A DNA stretch of 64,000 nt from Acheta domesticus (GCA_031308135.1 JAHLJT010000631.1:177879446-177943445); one strand, 5' to 3'. Shown: positions 1-11,420, counted from the first letter of the stretch. Numbers and translations are program-made. Notes: generated by a model not told the origin, from the sequence alone.

Positions 1-767
1 TAGAAGATGCACAGGAACCAAAGGCATGGTTAAGCATACACTAAGCACGAGCGTCTGGTTGCTCAGGATGACGCCCGCGCTCGCGTTGCTGTGCATCGGC
101 CGCCCCTGCGCAACACCTCTGCTCAGCCTCATAGAAGATGCACAGGAACCAAAGGCATGGTTAAGCATACACTAAGCACGAGCGTCTGGTTGCTCAGGCT
201 TAAGCCCGCGTTCGCGTTGCTGTGCAGCGGCCGCCCCTGCGCAACACATCTGCTCAGCCTAATGACAGGTGCACAGGAATCAAAGGCATATATGCATACC
301 TACTCCACCGGCTACTAGTTGCTCAGGATGACGCTCGCACTGACATTGACCTGCAGCGGCCAAACCTGTGCAACGATCCAGCACACCGAATGACAGATTA
401 TCAAGATGCAAAAACATTTACTGCAGCAGCAACGTTTGGAGGCTCCGGATAACGCCCACGCTTGGACTGCTGTACAGAGGTGGCCCCTATGCGACATCAC
501 GGATCAGCCTCATCACAGATGGTCAAGAAATAATGATATATTTAATGATGAACTGCACCACTGTCGTCTAGTTGTTCAAGATGACACCCGCATTACTGTC
601 CAGAGGCCGTCTTTGCTCGTTAGTCCTGCTGAGCCTCATACCAGATGTCCAATAACCAAAATCGTGATCAATCACCCTCTGAGGTCGTACGTTTCTCAGA
701 ATGTTTTGCAGCTGCCACCCAACTGTTCAGAAAATCACAGCCCTGCCACCTCTGCTCAGCCTCTTTA
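1..767. repeat. 131-bp tandem array, six progressively diverged units
   Basis: Units start at 1, 132, 263, 391, 513 and 639, each beginning with a variant of TAGAAGATGCACAGG and ending near GCTCAGCCT. Units 1 and 2 differ at only a few positions. Identity falls steadily through units 3 to 6, and unit length drifts from 131 to 122-129. The left end is cut by the window, so the array probably continues. The unit length is not a multiple of three and stop codons interrupt every frame, so I see no protein. It lies in the intron or 3' side of the Side-like gene. Confidence 0.93.
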
Positions 768-1179
768 AAGAGACTTGCAGATTTTTATACTTCAGTGCTG
801 CAATGGGTATAGAATCATATTCCAGGATTGAATAACATTGTATTCCGATTGCAGATTTGTGTGGGACGTTCATATCTAAGCGCACTTTTTAGATTTTTTA
901 AACTAAGTCCCTGTTAAAATTTTAAACATAGCACAAGAAAATAAGCAGTTCTTAAGCATGCAGAAGGTTTAAGTATGTTAAACAAGTTTCACCAGACATG
1001 TACTAGTAAAAGCTTGATAATAAAATAATTTCTTGCTTTTCTGAATGTCATGTACGAACGTAAAGACGGTCATATCAACTCAACACCTGTTTATATCATT
1101 GTATTATTCAAAATTGCTACCAGTCTCACTCACTTATAAGCAACTAATGAGGCCAAAGAAGAACGGTGCTGCACAGGAC
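768..1179. other. AT-rich intron 3' of exon C, no feature
   Basis: This is the stretch between the tandem array and the exon C donor. It is AT-rich. I found no Ig exon, repeat or RNA gene in it. Confidence 0.6.
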
Positions 1180-1310
1180 CTTGTGTTTCCAGACGACCTT
1201 GTGGATCCAGGGATTGGCGCGGACGCTGCAGTCGAAGTACACGTCGTCGCCCTCTCGGATGAAGGAGGCGTTGAGGTTGGCGCCGAGGTCCAAGTTCACC
1301 TCAGGTGGAT
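1180..1310 (-). CDS. Side-like receptor, Ig-domain exon C (start of the next Ig domain)
   Basis: This 131-nt exon supplies AT of a split Tyr codon, then 43 codons. The acceptor ends TGTTGCAG before 1310; the proposed donor is AAG|GTCCTG after 1180, which is weaker than the other two. The peptide runs from PPEVNLDLGANLNASFIREG to a C-terminal VVWKHK. The EGDDVYFDC motif gives the B-strand Cys (residue 27), ANPW follows (31-34), and VVWKHK holds the C-strand Trp (residue 40). This is the most family-specific of the three exons: the LxLGxNLN...EGDDVYF.C pattern is typical of insect Sidestep-like proteins. N13-A-S is a potential N-glycosylation site. The matching second half of this Ig domain was not found between 1 and 1179 and should lie beyond the left edge. 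Confidence 0.85.
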
Positions 1311-3190
1311 CTGCAACACACCCTTGGCCTGCTTAGCGACGTGCAATCAGAACGCATAGAACACATTTTCCTCCTGCATCTTGCTTTAGGATAAATGTTA
1401 TGAACTTCTATGGCATCTAGGGGCAAATAGGATAATTTTTTGCAAATGAACACGTGATGGGATTTTTCAAGTAATGTAGGCACTGATGTTACCTCTGCCC
1501 TTGACAGATAGGCAACTCAACATATATTAGAGTCTGGCGGATTTTACGAACTATTTTTACTGTATCGGAACGTGTACCCTAGAGACATCAATTCGTGATG
1601 GCTGGCCTACCAATCTGGAACAAATGTCACAGGTCTAACTTTGTTACATGGGATATACCACCAGAGGTTAATTGGTAAACAATGATCATCTTCAACCCCC
1701 TACCACATTTGTAATATTTTTTCTGAATCACACTGTAGCACCCTGTGGGGTGAGAGACACTCGCTGCTGCCGGCTGAATTCTCATCAATGAAAGAATTGC
1801 AATGCGATTTCACTGATACTACTTTTTGATCCAGTTTCAACCATCTCACTATTCCTCACTTTTGCCTTTAATGAAAGTATGTCTTTAATGGAAGTATGCC
1901 TTCAATGCCTTTAATGAAAGTATCGGTCTACCGTCCTCTCATTTTAAAAATTGTGTCAATTCTCAATAGATACAATTGATTAATATTTTACAAAATATAT
2001 TTTGAATAACTTCATTGATATTTTCACTTTCCATTAATTTTGGAGGAAAGCGTGGTATTATTCCGATCATGAATTTTAATTTTCCAATGATCTCGTTATA
2101 AGCCTGGACGTATCTTTTACACGATAATTTTTTTCACATTGCTTACTTAGTTTTTCAATTAGTTTGTTTATATATGTTGTATGTATTAAAGTACTATGAA
2201 TTGTAATATAGAAGAACCTAATAAACATCGTGGACTTATTGAGTCACTGAAGTAAAATGTAATATTTGAACATTAACATCCGTACACACCCTTCAGTTTG
2301 GGAGAATAAAAATAAGTTTCTAGTTCGTTATAAACTCGTTATATTTAATTCAAATATATTCCTTAATATACAAATTAAATACTAATATTCATAAAATTTG
2401 TGTTTCTACGAACTTTTTTTGACACATTTTCTGCGTCAAAGCAGGACATTTAATTTATTTTCAATTACTGAGGGCGTTCACATGTTGGGCCTCCTTTCGC
2501 AATTACTTTGCCCTTCTGCGCCTTGCTCGCGGGGAGATGCCAGGATAAGGCACAAAGGGAAGAGGCTGGCTTTGTGCGTGTTCGTTAGCACGCTGTCGGG
2601 CCATAGATTAATGTGTCCAATAAGGTGAGCCGCAAGGCCATTGTCTCAAGAACCAGGCCCTGCCGTCGGCTCAGAGGACATGGAATGAATGCGCAAGACG
2701 TGAAAGTCGTATTTGTTTTAGTTTAAATTTGGAAACAAAATAAGTGAAAGAAATTCTCTGTATTGAAGGAATAAGAAATGGGGGGGGAACCAAAGGGCAT
2801 CTATATTGAGTGAGAGTGTTAAGACGTGTTGTACTGAAGAAAATATAGCAGTGGTATTGAAGATGAGTCTCATTATTGCTTTGTTTATTTTAATGTTGAA
2901 TTGTGTGGTAACGACCTGGATCTGTGTATTAATGGATTTAGTTCTATTAACTTGATTCTGGCAAGAGTAACTCAAGCGTCTTTCTCGCGGGGGAGAGTGA
3001 TTAGAGTGTGAACATCTTGACGGCTCATTTGCATGGATTGAGTTGAATTTTGTATTTTGGAACCATCAGTTTGGTTAAGATACAGTTGGACATTTATGCT
3101 GCAATAAGTGATTTAAGAAACTTAATAATAACGTACGTAAGCAATAACGTAGTATCCGAAGATCAGCCGCACAAAATAATTGTGTTTGTG
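1311..3190. other. Intron between exons B and C, left part
   Basis: Mostly AT-rich intron. Around 1861-1925 a short imprecise repeat of a CTTTAATGAAAGTATG-like phrase occurs three times. A GC-richer patch at about 2480-2700 holds homeodomain- and CCAAT-like strings but no open frame with recognisable content. An octamer-like ATTTGCAT occurs near 3028 and could be chance. Confidence 0.5.
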
Positions 3191-3193
3191 TTT

Positions 3194-3282
3194 GGGAATC
3201 AGACCATATTTTCTATATATGTTTTTAGGGTCGCTAAATATTAATTCGGTGTCCATTTTACTCCATCACATCACGTTTTTAA
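3194..3282 (+). repeat. Diverged extra copy of the arm of the 3.3-kb TIR element
   Basis: This segment (GGGAATCAGACCATATTTTC onward, with GGGTCGCTAAA and a TCCATTTTACTCCATCACAT stretch) aligns in direct orientation with the left arm of the adjacent element at 3322-3410. It is either an older member of the same family or a partial tandem duplication. Confidence 0.6.
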
Positions 3283-3305
3283 CCTAACTTCAAAAAATAT
3301 AAAAA

Positions 3306-3676
3306 ATGAAAGATATTTCTAACCGAGGGGTCAGACTATGTTTCCTATAATTTTTGGGGTTGCTAAAACCGAATATGAAGTCCATTTAACTTCATCACAT
3401 ACAATTTTATTAATTCAGATTAATTATACTAATTGATAGAGGTGGCATTTACCCCTGACGATACAACACTCATTCCGTTGTTTTTGTGGCAGATTGCCTA
3501 CATCGTTGTCGCCAGATCACTATCCTTCTCTCCAAGCAGGACACAGTTTTTAATTTTTTTTTTAGGTTCTGCGAAAATCTAATAAGATAATGATATATAG
3601 ACGTCAGATTCTGTTCCAGCGACCCCAAAACATATAAGTAACATAGTCTGACCCCTCGGTTAGAAATATCTTTCAT
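3306..3676. mobile_element. 371-bp MITE-like element with 37-bp perfect terminal inverted repeats
   Basis: Positions 3306-3342 are the exact reverse complement of 3640-3676 over 37 bp. The arms start ATGAAAGATATTTCTAACCG and contain GAGGGGTCAGACTATG. Weaker inverted similarity continues inward to about 3400 and 3598, through a GGGGT(C/T)GCT motif. Both outer flanks are TATAAAA-like, so a TA target as in Tc1/mariner elements is possible but unproven. There is no coding capacity. The structure fits a non-autonomous DNA transposon able to fold into a hairpin. Confidence 0.75.
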
Positions 3677-4402
3677 TTTTATATCAATAATAAAATTTAA
3701 AATCTATTATACAATTTTTGTAACTGATAAACATAACGAATCATGGGAGAATGTTCTCGATTATCGTAATGGTGAACAAAGGATAATAAATTTTCACGAA
3801 ATACTTGAAGAACAGATAAAGAAAAATTCAGTTAGTAGGCTAATTACGCAGCACTTTATATCAAATTTAGAAAATTAAAACAGTGCATTACGAAGGGTAT
3901 TATTAACCCTAGAACCCTACGGTGAAAATGTTGGACGTATTTCCCACGGTGGAGTCGTATATAATCCGGAGCATTTTCATTTAAAATATATACAAATCAT
4001 CGATTTTTATACACTTTTAACAATAAAGGGAAGTAAGGGATTAAAGATCACTTAAACTTAAAAACGCTTAGAAAGAAGCAAAAAGATAGAAAGACATGAT
4101 AAAAGATATCAGCCTTTACAAAATATTCATTTTATTGGCATTAAATTATCATTTATTTAGTTTTATTATGTGTAGATAACTGGAGAGTTGAAAAGAAAAA
4201 TATGCAGTATGTTACAATGTCAATGCAGCACACGCTAAGTTTTGTTCACACAGGTTTTACACATGCAGTCGTACCTTTTCCTCAGCCGACACGTCCCATA
4301 CCTTTTCTATCTCTGAACCTTTCACAGTAATAGAATATTTTTAGTGTTTGGTTAGAGGACTCTGTTGAATTTTACACTTTTCATTAACCAAGATTCTAAT
4401 AT

Positions 4403-5640
4403 TTAATTTAATTTCTCTAGATAATGATTTGCTCGTAATAATCTCCTCATTAGGGCTTCTGCTAATGATAGTGGCAACGTTTTTAGAAGGCGTACCCTGC
4501 TTGCAGTTCCACCATTGGATTTGTATAAAACATAAACCTTAAATTGCCTGCTGCATCCAGAACTCCGTAGAAGAAAGAAGGAACCACCGTTTTGTCTTTT
4601 CAGTTGTTGTTTAGGAGTGGCAAAGCTTATAAAATACGTCCGCTTTAGACAAGAAATATATCGCAATTTCTGGCTTTTTTGATTGTTCATCAATTTCTTC
4701 TTTTGTGTGTTGTACTTGAGACTAAAACAACTTTTATTAGAAGAAAATGAAACAAGTGTTCATTTTTCTGGTATCCTTATGCAGGAGAGTTTGGGGAATT
4801 TTTCACGTTTTTTAAGATAGGAGGTATGGCCGCCTTGTTCTTGCTCAATGTTCCCACCATTATTAGCTTCTTCACTGCCAATTTATCAGGAACTTCACAA
4901 GAACTGAACGAATTGTCCGTAGTTACTTTTCTGTTTGTGTAATGAATTGAAGAAGACAAGCCAAATAAAATCAAAGTGAAGAAGTCAACTTTAATACATT
5001 CTGTGTAGGAATTCTTAATTCGTGGGCTCTTTACTCTTTTCCAATAAAAGGTACACTAGCACAGAAATAGAAAGATTTTGGCATTGCAAATTAAAATCAC
5101 TTTCATATCATACTTTTATGGATTACTTGGCAAATAGATTTTAAATGATTTTCCTCTAAAGAAGAAAGGAGTCTTATCTACTATGACGTATCCGGAAGGA
5201 GATAATATTAAACACACAAATTGAATAAAAAATTTAAAACTTTCCGAAAGGCGCAAATTTGTAAATTTGTGGTCTTTACTCTCGAGTTTACTATCAAACC
5301 TCTAGCTATTAATTAGAAATCCTCTCTGGCTTTGGAAAGGTGCATCTTAAAAATAGTGGACCGTATATTTGTACTTTGTAAAACATGTCTACAAGTTAGG
5401 TTTGAATCCTTCAAAACACCACTCATCCACACGACTAATAAGGACTTTTATTTGGTTTTCTGATCCACACATGCTATAAAACCAGACTAAGACTTATAAT
5501 TAATTTTCTGTCTTTCTATATCCTCATTAGTGTACAACAAAACATAATCCACCATTTCCTCCGTTTCAAACATTGAAAATAGCTATTGGAATGGGTTGGT
5601 AGCCTGGGTAAGTGGTTGTAAATATACCTTTCTTCATTTA
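4403..5640 (-). pseudogene. piggyBac-type transposase relic (DDE_Tnp_1_7)
   Basis: Several minus-strand fragments in different frames line up in order with piggyBac/PGBD transposases. Near 5550 there is TNEDIERQKINYKS. At about 5180-5210 comes YVIVDK followed by FFFRGKSFKIYLPSNP and ICNAKIF. At 4777-4974 are TNRKVTTDNSFSS and KLIMVGTLSKNKAAIPP. At 4500-4660 lie SKADVFYKLCHS, TEKTKRW and VLYKSN. These match the family's VxVDE, RGRxxFxxYxPxKPxKxGxK, CDAKT, VTxDNxFTS, LxKKKLTxVGTLRKNKxxIPP and KGGVDxxD...KTRRW blocks. The first and third catalytic Asp positions are still Asp; the second is Asn (CNA). Multiple stops and frameshifts make it non-functional. Terminal repeats were not found. Confidence 0.82.
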
Positions 5641-7326
5641 AAGTTGTTCCAAGAACGGATTATCAAAATTTCCCTGAGAAAGATTCTTGACTCGGAGAGC
5701 TTTTCATTCCGGCTTATTTTATCTAAACAAATGTTACATTCTTACCACACGCAAAATCTGACCGTCATTTACTTTGATATTAATTATAATACTATATTTT
5801 TTCTCCTTGCCCTTGTTTTAATAGGTATCAAGCCGAAATGACGCGATCACGATAAATTTAAATTTTGCAGGGTTAATAGAGGCGGGCAATTTGTCTACCT
5901 CTACAGGATTTCGGACTTGCAAATTTACGTACGTTATTATTTTGATTTATAACATGTGGTCTGGAATGGTTCTTACTAGGATCAATAATGATAATACTTA
6001 CTTCTGAAATAATTTATATTACTAGATTCTGTAAAACATGACATAGATGCAACTGCTCATCTTTTGTTTATACCAACACAAAACAAATAATTCAAAACTC
6101 AAATGACTATTAAAAATATAGACTTTAATCCCAGCATTCTACCTTGAAGCTACAATTATCATTACGTTCCCTCCCTCAATACATGCATGGCCATTAAATT
6201 CTTTCCTTATGTTAATCTAATTACTAATTTATTGAACCGGACTTAGTCGTCACACATTGTCGGATTTTTACGGAGAATTCTTCGGTGTTACCTTCCTGTT
6301 GCTGCAGGACTGCACCCTAGACCGCCCTTACAGATTCGCTCCATCACCATCAATGTGCTCCACACCACCAAAAACGTCCCTGTTGTACGCGTACTCGTAT
6401 TATCGCAATTACATCGAATCTCCCGGTTAATTGATTACCATTTATTTTTTTGATTACCATTTTGCAATTATGACGCGACTATTGCGTTTTACTACTATTC
6501 CGTACAAGTTCTAAGTTACGTTACAACTACACACACGAAAAATATCTCTCAACATCTACGGATCTTGGCATCATCGGTCCGATCTCCACCGAGTCTCAGC
6601 TTCATCTCGTGCGTTTCTTCATTCTTGAGCGCCTGATTACTGTCTCTGACAATATATTCCGTGAACTAGCCACAACTGCTTCACTTTCTGCCTTACTTCA
6701 ATTCGATTATCGAATCTTATATCTCTTCCTATTGGTCGCTTTCGTTTATGTGCGCTATTTGTTTATTCCTTGTTCCTTGTCGTAATTATTTTATTTACTC
6801 ATTCTCTCCCTCACAGACATTGCTCATGTATCCATAATATTTATTTAATACCACCACAATATTCTTTAATTTTCCCAGGTGCTGTTTACACACGCATTCT
6901 CTCACATTACTGTTTCTAATGTTCGCGTCGCACATTGCTTCCCGCCCATTGTTGCTATGATCGTTGATTTTATTTATCCTTAATATTATCAATATTGCCC
7001 TTCCATGTTATGACCCATTACACGACCACTCAATTGGTCTGCTTTTAGGATTTCATTGTTTTAAGCACAAAAATAATATAATATCTTACTAAATTATGTA
7101 TATAAAAATAAACACAAAATTTACAATATGGCAATACAAGTATCACTCAAGACTCGCAGATACATCTCACTCATCAGAACAAAAGAACCTTACAATCGCC
7201 TTGTGCAATTGCCGTAGGTCATAAAAGTCCGCCCCATAGTGATTAATGACTACTTTATCACGCTGACACTTATAATACGGCTGCTCTTTCTCTCCTAGTT
7301 GATATCTTTTTGCAAGTGCCTGATGA
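5641..7326. other. AT-rich intron, no feature recognised
   Basis: Intronic sequence with no convincing exon, repeat or transposon protein. Open frames here are short and unremarkable. Confidence 0.5.

Positions 7327-7380
<54 letters not shown>
7327..7380. repeat. (ATT)n microsatellite, about 18 units
   Basis: An uninterrupted ATT/TTA trinucleotide run. It reads as poly-leucine in one frame purely by composition. Confidence 0.98.
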
Positions 7381-7381
<1 letters not shown>

Positions 7382-7886
7382 CTTATTCATAGCAACTCAC
7401 TAGCAAATCGTAAATATAAACTCGTTACGTTACGGAAAATACAACAAAATCAAACTTTGCACACGATTGTGGAATCAATTGATCTCAGGCAATGAAATAA
7501 ATCCGGTTCCTTGGAGCGTTGCAGTTGCATGACGTGAGCCGTGTCGTAAGAACTACCGCCCTGAGTACGGATTTAGTTGATACGTGCAATATGGAAATAT
7601 GCAAAATAACGAAATCAAACATTCGCATTTTTTAGTTAAATTCAAAACTGTTTCATTTGTATTTTTCTTGAATTCTTCGGTATGAGATACAACCATAGAT
7701 ACATGCCACGTGGTCGGAGACTGCATGGTTTTCCTTCAACTACTGCGCGCTTTGGTAATTAGTAATGAGGCTACGGATAAATTAAAAGTGTTGCAACATG
7801 TGAATCGGTGTCCGTTTAAAGTGATTTGTCGTGGTGCTTTAGCACTCTGGTGGCGGGTCAGTGGGAGATGGCGAGGGAGGGAGGGC

Positions 7887-7897
7887 GGGGGGGGGGG
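7887..7897. promoter_or_regulatory. G11 run (C11 in the transcript) next to the exon B donor
   Basis: Eleven G on the plus strand directly abut the 5' splice site GTGAGTAG of exon B. The intron RNA therefore begins with eight splice-site bases and then a C11 tract and further C-rich sequence. C-rich or structured sequence just downstream of a donor can influence splicing; that role here is inference. Confidence 0.4.
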
Positions 7898-7905
7898 CTA
7901 CTCAC

Positions 7906-8050
7906 AGCGGACCTCGAGCAGCCAGGCGTCGCGCAGGGCGGCGCTGAGGCGGCGGCTGGCGTTGGCGATGCACTCCAGCTCCTGCGCCTGGTCGTCGGCC
8001 GACGGCGTCCACGTCAGCACGCTCGTCGTCACGTTGCCGTCGGCGCTCGT
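7906..8050 (-). CDS. Side-like receptor, Ig-domain exon B (second half of the Ig domain)
   Basis: This 145-nt exon has 48 codons plus one T of a split codon. The minus-strand acceptor ends TGTTGCAG before 8050, with a poor pyrimidine tract; the donor is CGCT|GTGAGT at 7905-7900. The peptide begins TSADGNVTTSVLTWTPSADD. It has the F-strand Cys at residue 27 (LECIANAS) and ends DAWLLEVR, closing the Ig domain begun in exon A. NVT (6-8) and NAS (30-32) are N-glycosylation sequons. The phase-0 start fits exon A. The trailing T joins the AT of exon C to make Tyr (LEVR-Y-PPEV), the aromatic usual at this Ig boundary. A run of 11 C follows the donor in the transcript, and a MITE begins 70 bp upstream of the acceptor. 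Confidence 0.85.
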
Positions 8051-8119
8051 CTGCAACAGCGCGCAAAGCGACGCACCGCCGCCGTCACCCGCCGCCCCCG
8101 CGCAGCGCAGCCTCTGCAG

Positions 8120-8354
8120 CAGCGGTGCCAAGGTCTCCTACTGGCGGTAGTGGCACGCCTCGCTACACCGTGCCATGCCACGAGCTTTTCTGCGCCACTA
8201 GCTTCGGGGAAGGGAACTATTAGTAACCCCGCCACTTTTACAATAGGGGTTGCGCTGTCTCATGCGGCGGGGTTATGAACTGCGTGGAGGGGCGGTTTCG
8301 TCGTGGCGCTCGTGCTACAGACTCCTGCTCGTGGCATCGACCTTGACAACACTG
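8120..8354 (-). mobile_element. hAT-type MITE, copy 1 (235 bp)
   Basis: The ends are CAGCGGTGCCAAGGTC and GACCTTGACAACACTG, imperfect 16-bp terminal inverted repeats of CAGTGKTGTCAAGGTC type. They are flanked by CTCTGCAG and CTCTGCAA, a 7/8 match to an 8-bp target duplication, as expected for hAT transposition. Internal sequence matches the copies at 18366 and 39888. It sits in the intron 70 bp upstream of the exon B acceptor. There is no coding capacity. Confidence 0.88.
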
Positions 8355-8359
8355 CTCTG

Positions 8360-8720
8360 CAATGACGCTCATCTGAAAGGCCTACGGTTCGAGTCCCGAC
8401 GGTGGCGGATTTTCACCATAAGCGATAGAGCAAGGTCGAATTCAGCCGCTGTCAGGACAATTCTGGATGCCGACTGCTCTGATCGGTAGTTTTTTGATAA
8501 ATACCAGGCCAATGCCGGAGCATAATTCTAACAAACGGGTCTCGGACCGAGAGCGTCCTTTCCTTTCTCTTCCTTGTCCTATTCTCTCCCCTTACGTACA
8601 GACATACGAGTATAGGCACTTCTCTACCACACTTGTTGAGAGCTAGCTTCTTCAGGAGGTGCGGTACCAGGGACAAATCTTTCATAAGTCGGCATGTAGG
8701 CGGATCCTTTGTCAATTTCA
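8360..8720 (+). repeat. tRNA-derived SINE, copy A
   Basis: A polymerase III B-box-like GGTTCGAGTCC lies at 8389-8399. The body shares phrases with the copies near 39.3 and 48.1 kb: TGATCGGTAGTTTT, CCAATGCCGGAGCA, an AACAAACGGG variant, a CTTTCCTTTCTCTTCCTTGTCC-like pyrimidine stretch, a segment resembling AGAGCTTG, and a CCGGATCC-like end. The tRNA head is short because a MITE abuts it. Confidence 0.6.
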
Positions 8721-8849
8721 ATTTCAGGTAAATTTCAATTTATTATTTGATATTTTCTACATAGATCAGTTCATTGAACTACACATATGTTGTGATGGCT
8801 TAATAAATGCATTTTAACCTTAATACTAATATAGAGGATTAGGAAACCA

Positions 8850-10545
8850 TGATGGCACCTCATGGGTTCTATTCTACAAATGAAAATAATTTACAAAATA
8901 TGTCAAATGGATATTTGTTTTTTACGCTAGTAGAGTGAGTGTGGTTTTTACAGAGGTTGAATGAAAATAAATTTTGGATGTGGTAAATATTGGTGAAGAG
9001 AAATTGGTGAATGATGGTATTGAGATGGAATTCATTGTGTAATTTGGTGGTTGGAAATGGACGAGGGTGCAGTGGTGATGGAGCGAAGAAATTGGTTCTG
9101 TACTATTTGGATTTTGTTGATGTTGGTTTTTGCAGCATTCATCTATACTGGGCAGGCGTAGAGAAGTGTCGATCTGATTATTGTTTGGTATGATATTTAT
9201 TGCTGTGTTATGTGGGAGGTATTGATTTCTATTATTTTTTTTAGTTAATGCAGTTGGTTTTTAGTTTTAATATTTTAGTGGCTATGTGTTGTATCCAGTT
9301 CATCTGGGTGTTCATGGTGCAATCCTAAATATTTAATCCTTTATTTGGGGGGTACCAGGGAATGGGTCCATTATTCAATATTAAAGTTTTATTTTTAATT
9401 TGAATGACTACTAGCTGTATAGTAGTTTAGATAAAATTGCATGATGTTTTTAGTGTTCAATAGTAAGTTATTAGATACAAAAATAAGTGTAACATCTGCT
9501 AACTGTGCTGTTTTAACAGTTGGATGCTTGGAAATGTCTGCTACATACAATTTGAATGGTGTGGATGAAAGGAAGGATTCTTGTGGTAATACTTTTTTGA
9601 TTAACCTGAAGTTTGAGTAATTACTGTTGATTGTTACTGCACGTTCTGTTGGATTAGTAGTTTTGGATTATTGAGGTGAAGTACTGGGAAGTGCCAATTT
9701 TCTTTAGTTTGTATATTAGTGCCTTGTACCATACTCTGTGAAATGCTCGTGGTATGTCGAGTGATATGGATATTGAGTCTCTTTTTTTTTAATGCTGTGT
9801 GGAGATGTTCTGTAAGAGTTGGAGTTCTGCAGACACATGTTTAGAAAATCCGAATTTCTCTCTTGAGATTGCTTTCGTTTACTGTAGGTGTTTTTTTTGC
9901 ATCATTGGACGTTTTATTTTTTTCTAAGATTTTGCACAGAAATGATAGAAGGTATATTGGGCGATAGCTGCCGGTGTTTGCTACGCCCAATTTTTTGTTT
10001 TTGATTTTTGTTAATTTCGGAACGGGAAGAATGATGGTATGCTTCCAGGTGGAGGGAAAATGATTTGTTGTAAAGCGTGAATTGTATATGTCTGTTATGT
10101 ATGCAATTGCGGTGGCTGGCAAATGTTTAGGATTGAATTATGAATACTATCGTGACCTAGCACTTTTTTATCAGGAAAGAGTAAACGATTTGTTTTATTT
10201 CTTCAGAGTTTGTGAAATGAATTTTGCCATAGGTTGGGAAATTTGTTGAATGAATATATAGTATTGTGTTCTGGATGTAGTTTTATTTGATGAGGGTGAA
10301 ATTCGACTCAAAGTGATGCGCTAGTTCCTTTGCCTTGTCGAATGGGGGGTGAATAATTTAACTTTTGGTGAATTGATAGGTGGAATTAATGTTTTCTTTT
10401 AAATATTTGTTTGTAAAGTTTCATATAGAGTTGTTTTGTATTGTTAACGATTAATTGTTTTGGAATTTGAGATTTATATGATTTTTAAATAATTTTCTAA
10501 CTATTTTAGTTAATATGTTTTAGTTATGTTTTTATTTGTGGATTT
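8850..10545 (-). pseudogene. Non-LTR retrotransposon (jockey-like) reverse transcriptase relic
   Basis: On the minus strand, fragments in several frames follow the order of a LINE reverse transcriptase. AKELAHHFESNFTL lies near 10320, then EEIKQIVYSFPDKK, and KVLGHDSIHNLILKHLP near 10150. Next comes the open segment 10122-9841 with TTNHFPSTWKHTIILPVPK and GSYRPIYLLSFLCKILEK, then a HVSAELQLLQNIS fragment, an RT core decayed past easy reading, and GPIPWYPPN near 9358. These correspond to the linker, fingers, palm and thumb of jockey-clade RT. No endonuclease domain lies upstream: the similarity stops near 10545, where unrelated GC-rich sequence starts. It is inactive and in the same orientation as the Side-like gene. 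Confidence 0.8.
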
Positions 10546-10552
10546 TTAGTTG

Positions 10553-10764
10553 GGAGCGGAACCTTCGTGAAGAACGTGAAGAGCAAAATCTTCGGGACTA
10601 ACACTCTACCTCTCGGAGAAAGACATTCACTACACAAACGGAACTCATGACCGTAATAGTTAACGCACCCGAAAACCAAGCAATCAGTCCAAAGCGCACC
10701 GCCTTACGCGCGGCCACGGCGCTCATGCAACCGCCTTCTACGGAGGCCGCAATAATAATGTGTA
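10553..10764. other. GC-rich segment abutting the LINE relic, unassigned
   Basis: A sharp switch from AT-rich LINE DNA to balanced, CpG-containing sequence. Both strands are open over a short stretch: plus from an ATG near 10647 (about 40 codons), minus from an ATG near 10727 (about 42 codons, with a hydrophobic run like a membrane segment). I do not recognise either peptide. It could be a fragment of an unknown repeat, a non-coding element or part of an unrecognised exon. Confidence 0.35.
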
Positions 10765-11104
10765 ATTGAAGGATTAATGAATATTAGTACAAATGATACT
10801 GAAACAACAATACAAATGTGTATTACACAGTGACGAGTGGTTGTTTATTTTACATTCAATTGCATAATGTGAACTGTTTGTATTTTGTAGAATGATAACT
10901 TTGCCTGTTATTCTTTACATGTACGGTACTTATAAATGTAAGCTAGAAATTGATCTTTATTGCATCTAGTCATGAATATATTAAGTCTTACAAGAGATAT
11001 GAAATTATGGAAAAAAGTCGTGAATCAAGAACTGAAAATACTTTTGTTCACGCTAAAACTGTTACAGATTTGATTATTTTTTGCAGGGAAGTGTACTTTA
11101 TTGT

Positions 11105-11420
11105 GTGTATATAAAGGGTGAGTCACGTAACTTTAGCACCTCCTGTAACTTTTAAACGGTTGAAGTTATTCCAATGCAGTTTTCACAGAAGTGCATAAGG
11201 GAATAGGGCTAATTGATTCATGAGTTCATTTCTGTTTTATCGCTTGTATTTTACGAGATATATGAGGTAACTTTGTTTTTTCAAATGGAACTATACATAT
11301 TTGTTCAGTCTATCATGACGAGCGTAAAAAAACAAATTCAATGATTTACATATTGTCATATGTTAGATAAGCATTTTTTTGAGTAATTTTGATTTTTGCG
11401 ACTATATTTGAATTTTATTG
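11105..11420. repeat. Possible transposon end (GGGTGAGTCACGTAAC motif)
   Basis: The stretch begins GGGTGAGTCACGTAACTTTA and has the look of an interspersed-repeat terminus known in many insect genomes. There is no second copy in the window, so the call rests on general appearance only. Confidence 0.25.

Noticed and set aside
1..767. CRISPR array or coding repeat protein
   Set aside because: Units are contiguous without spacers, and stop codons interrupt every frame. The context is eukaryotic.
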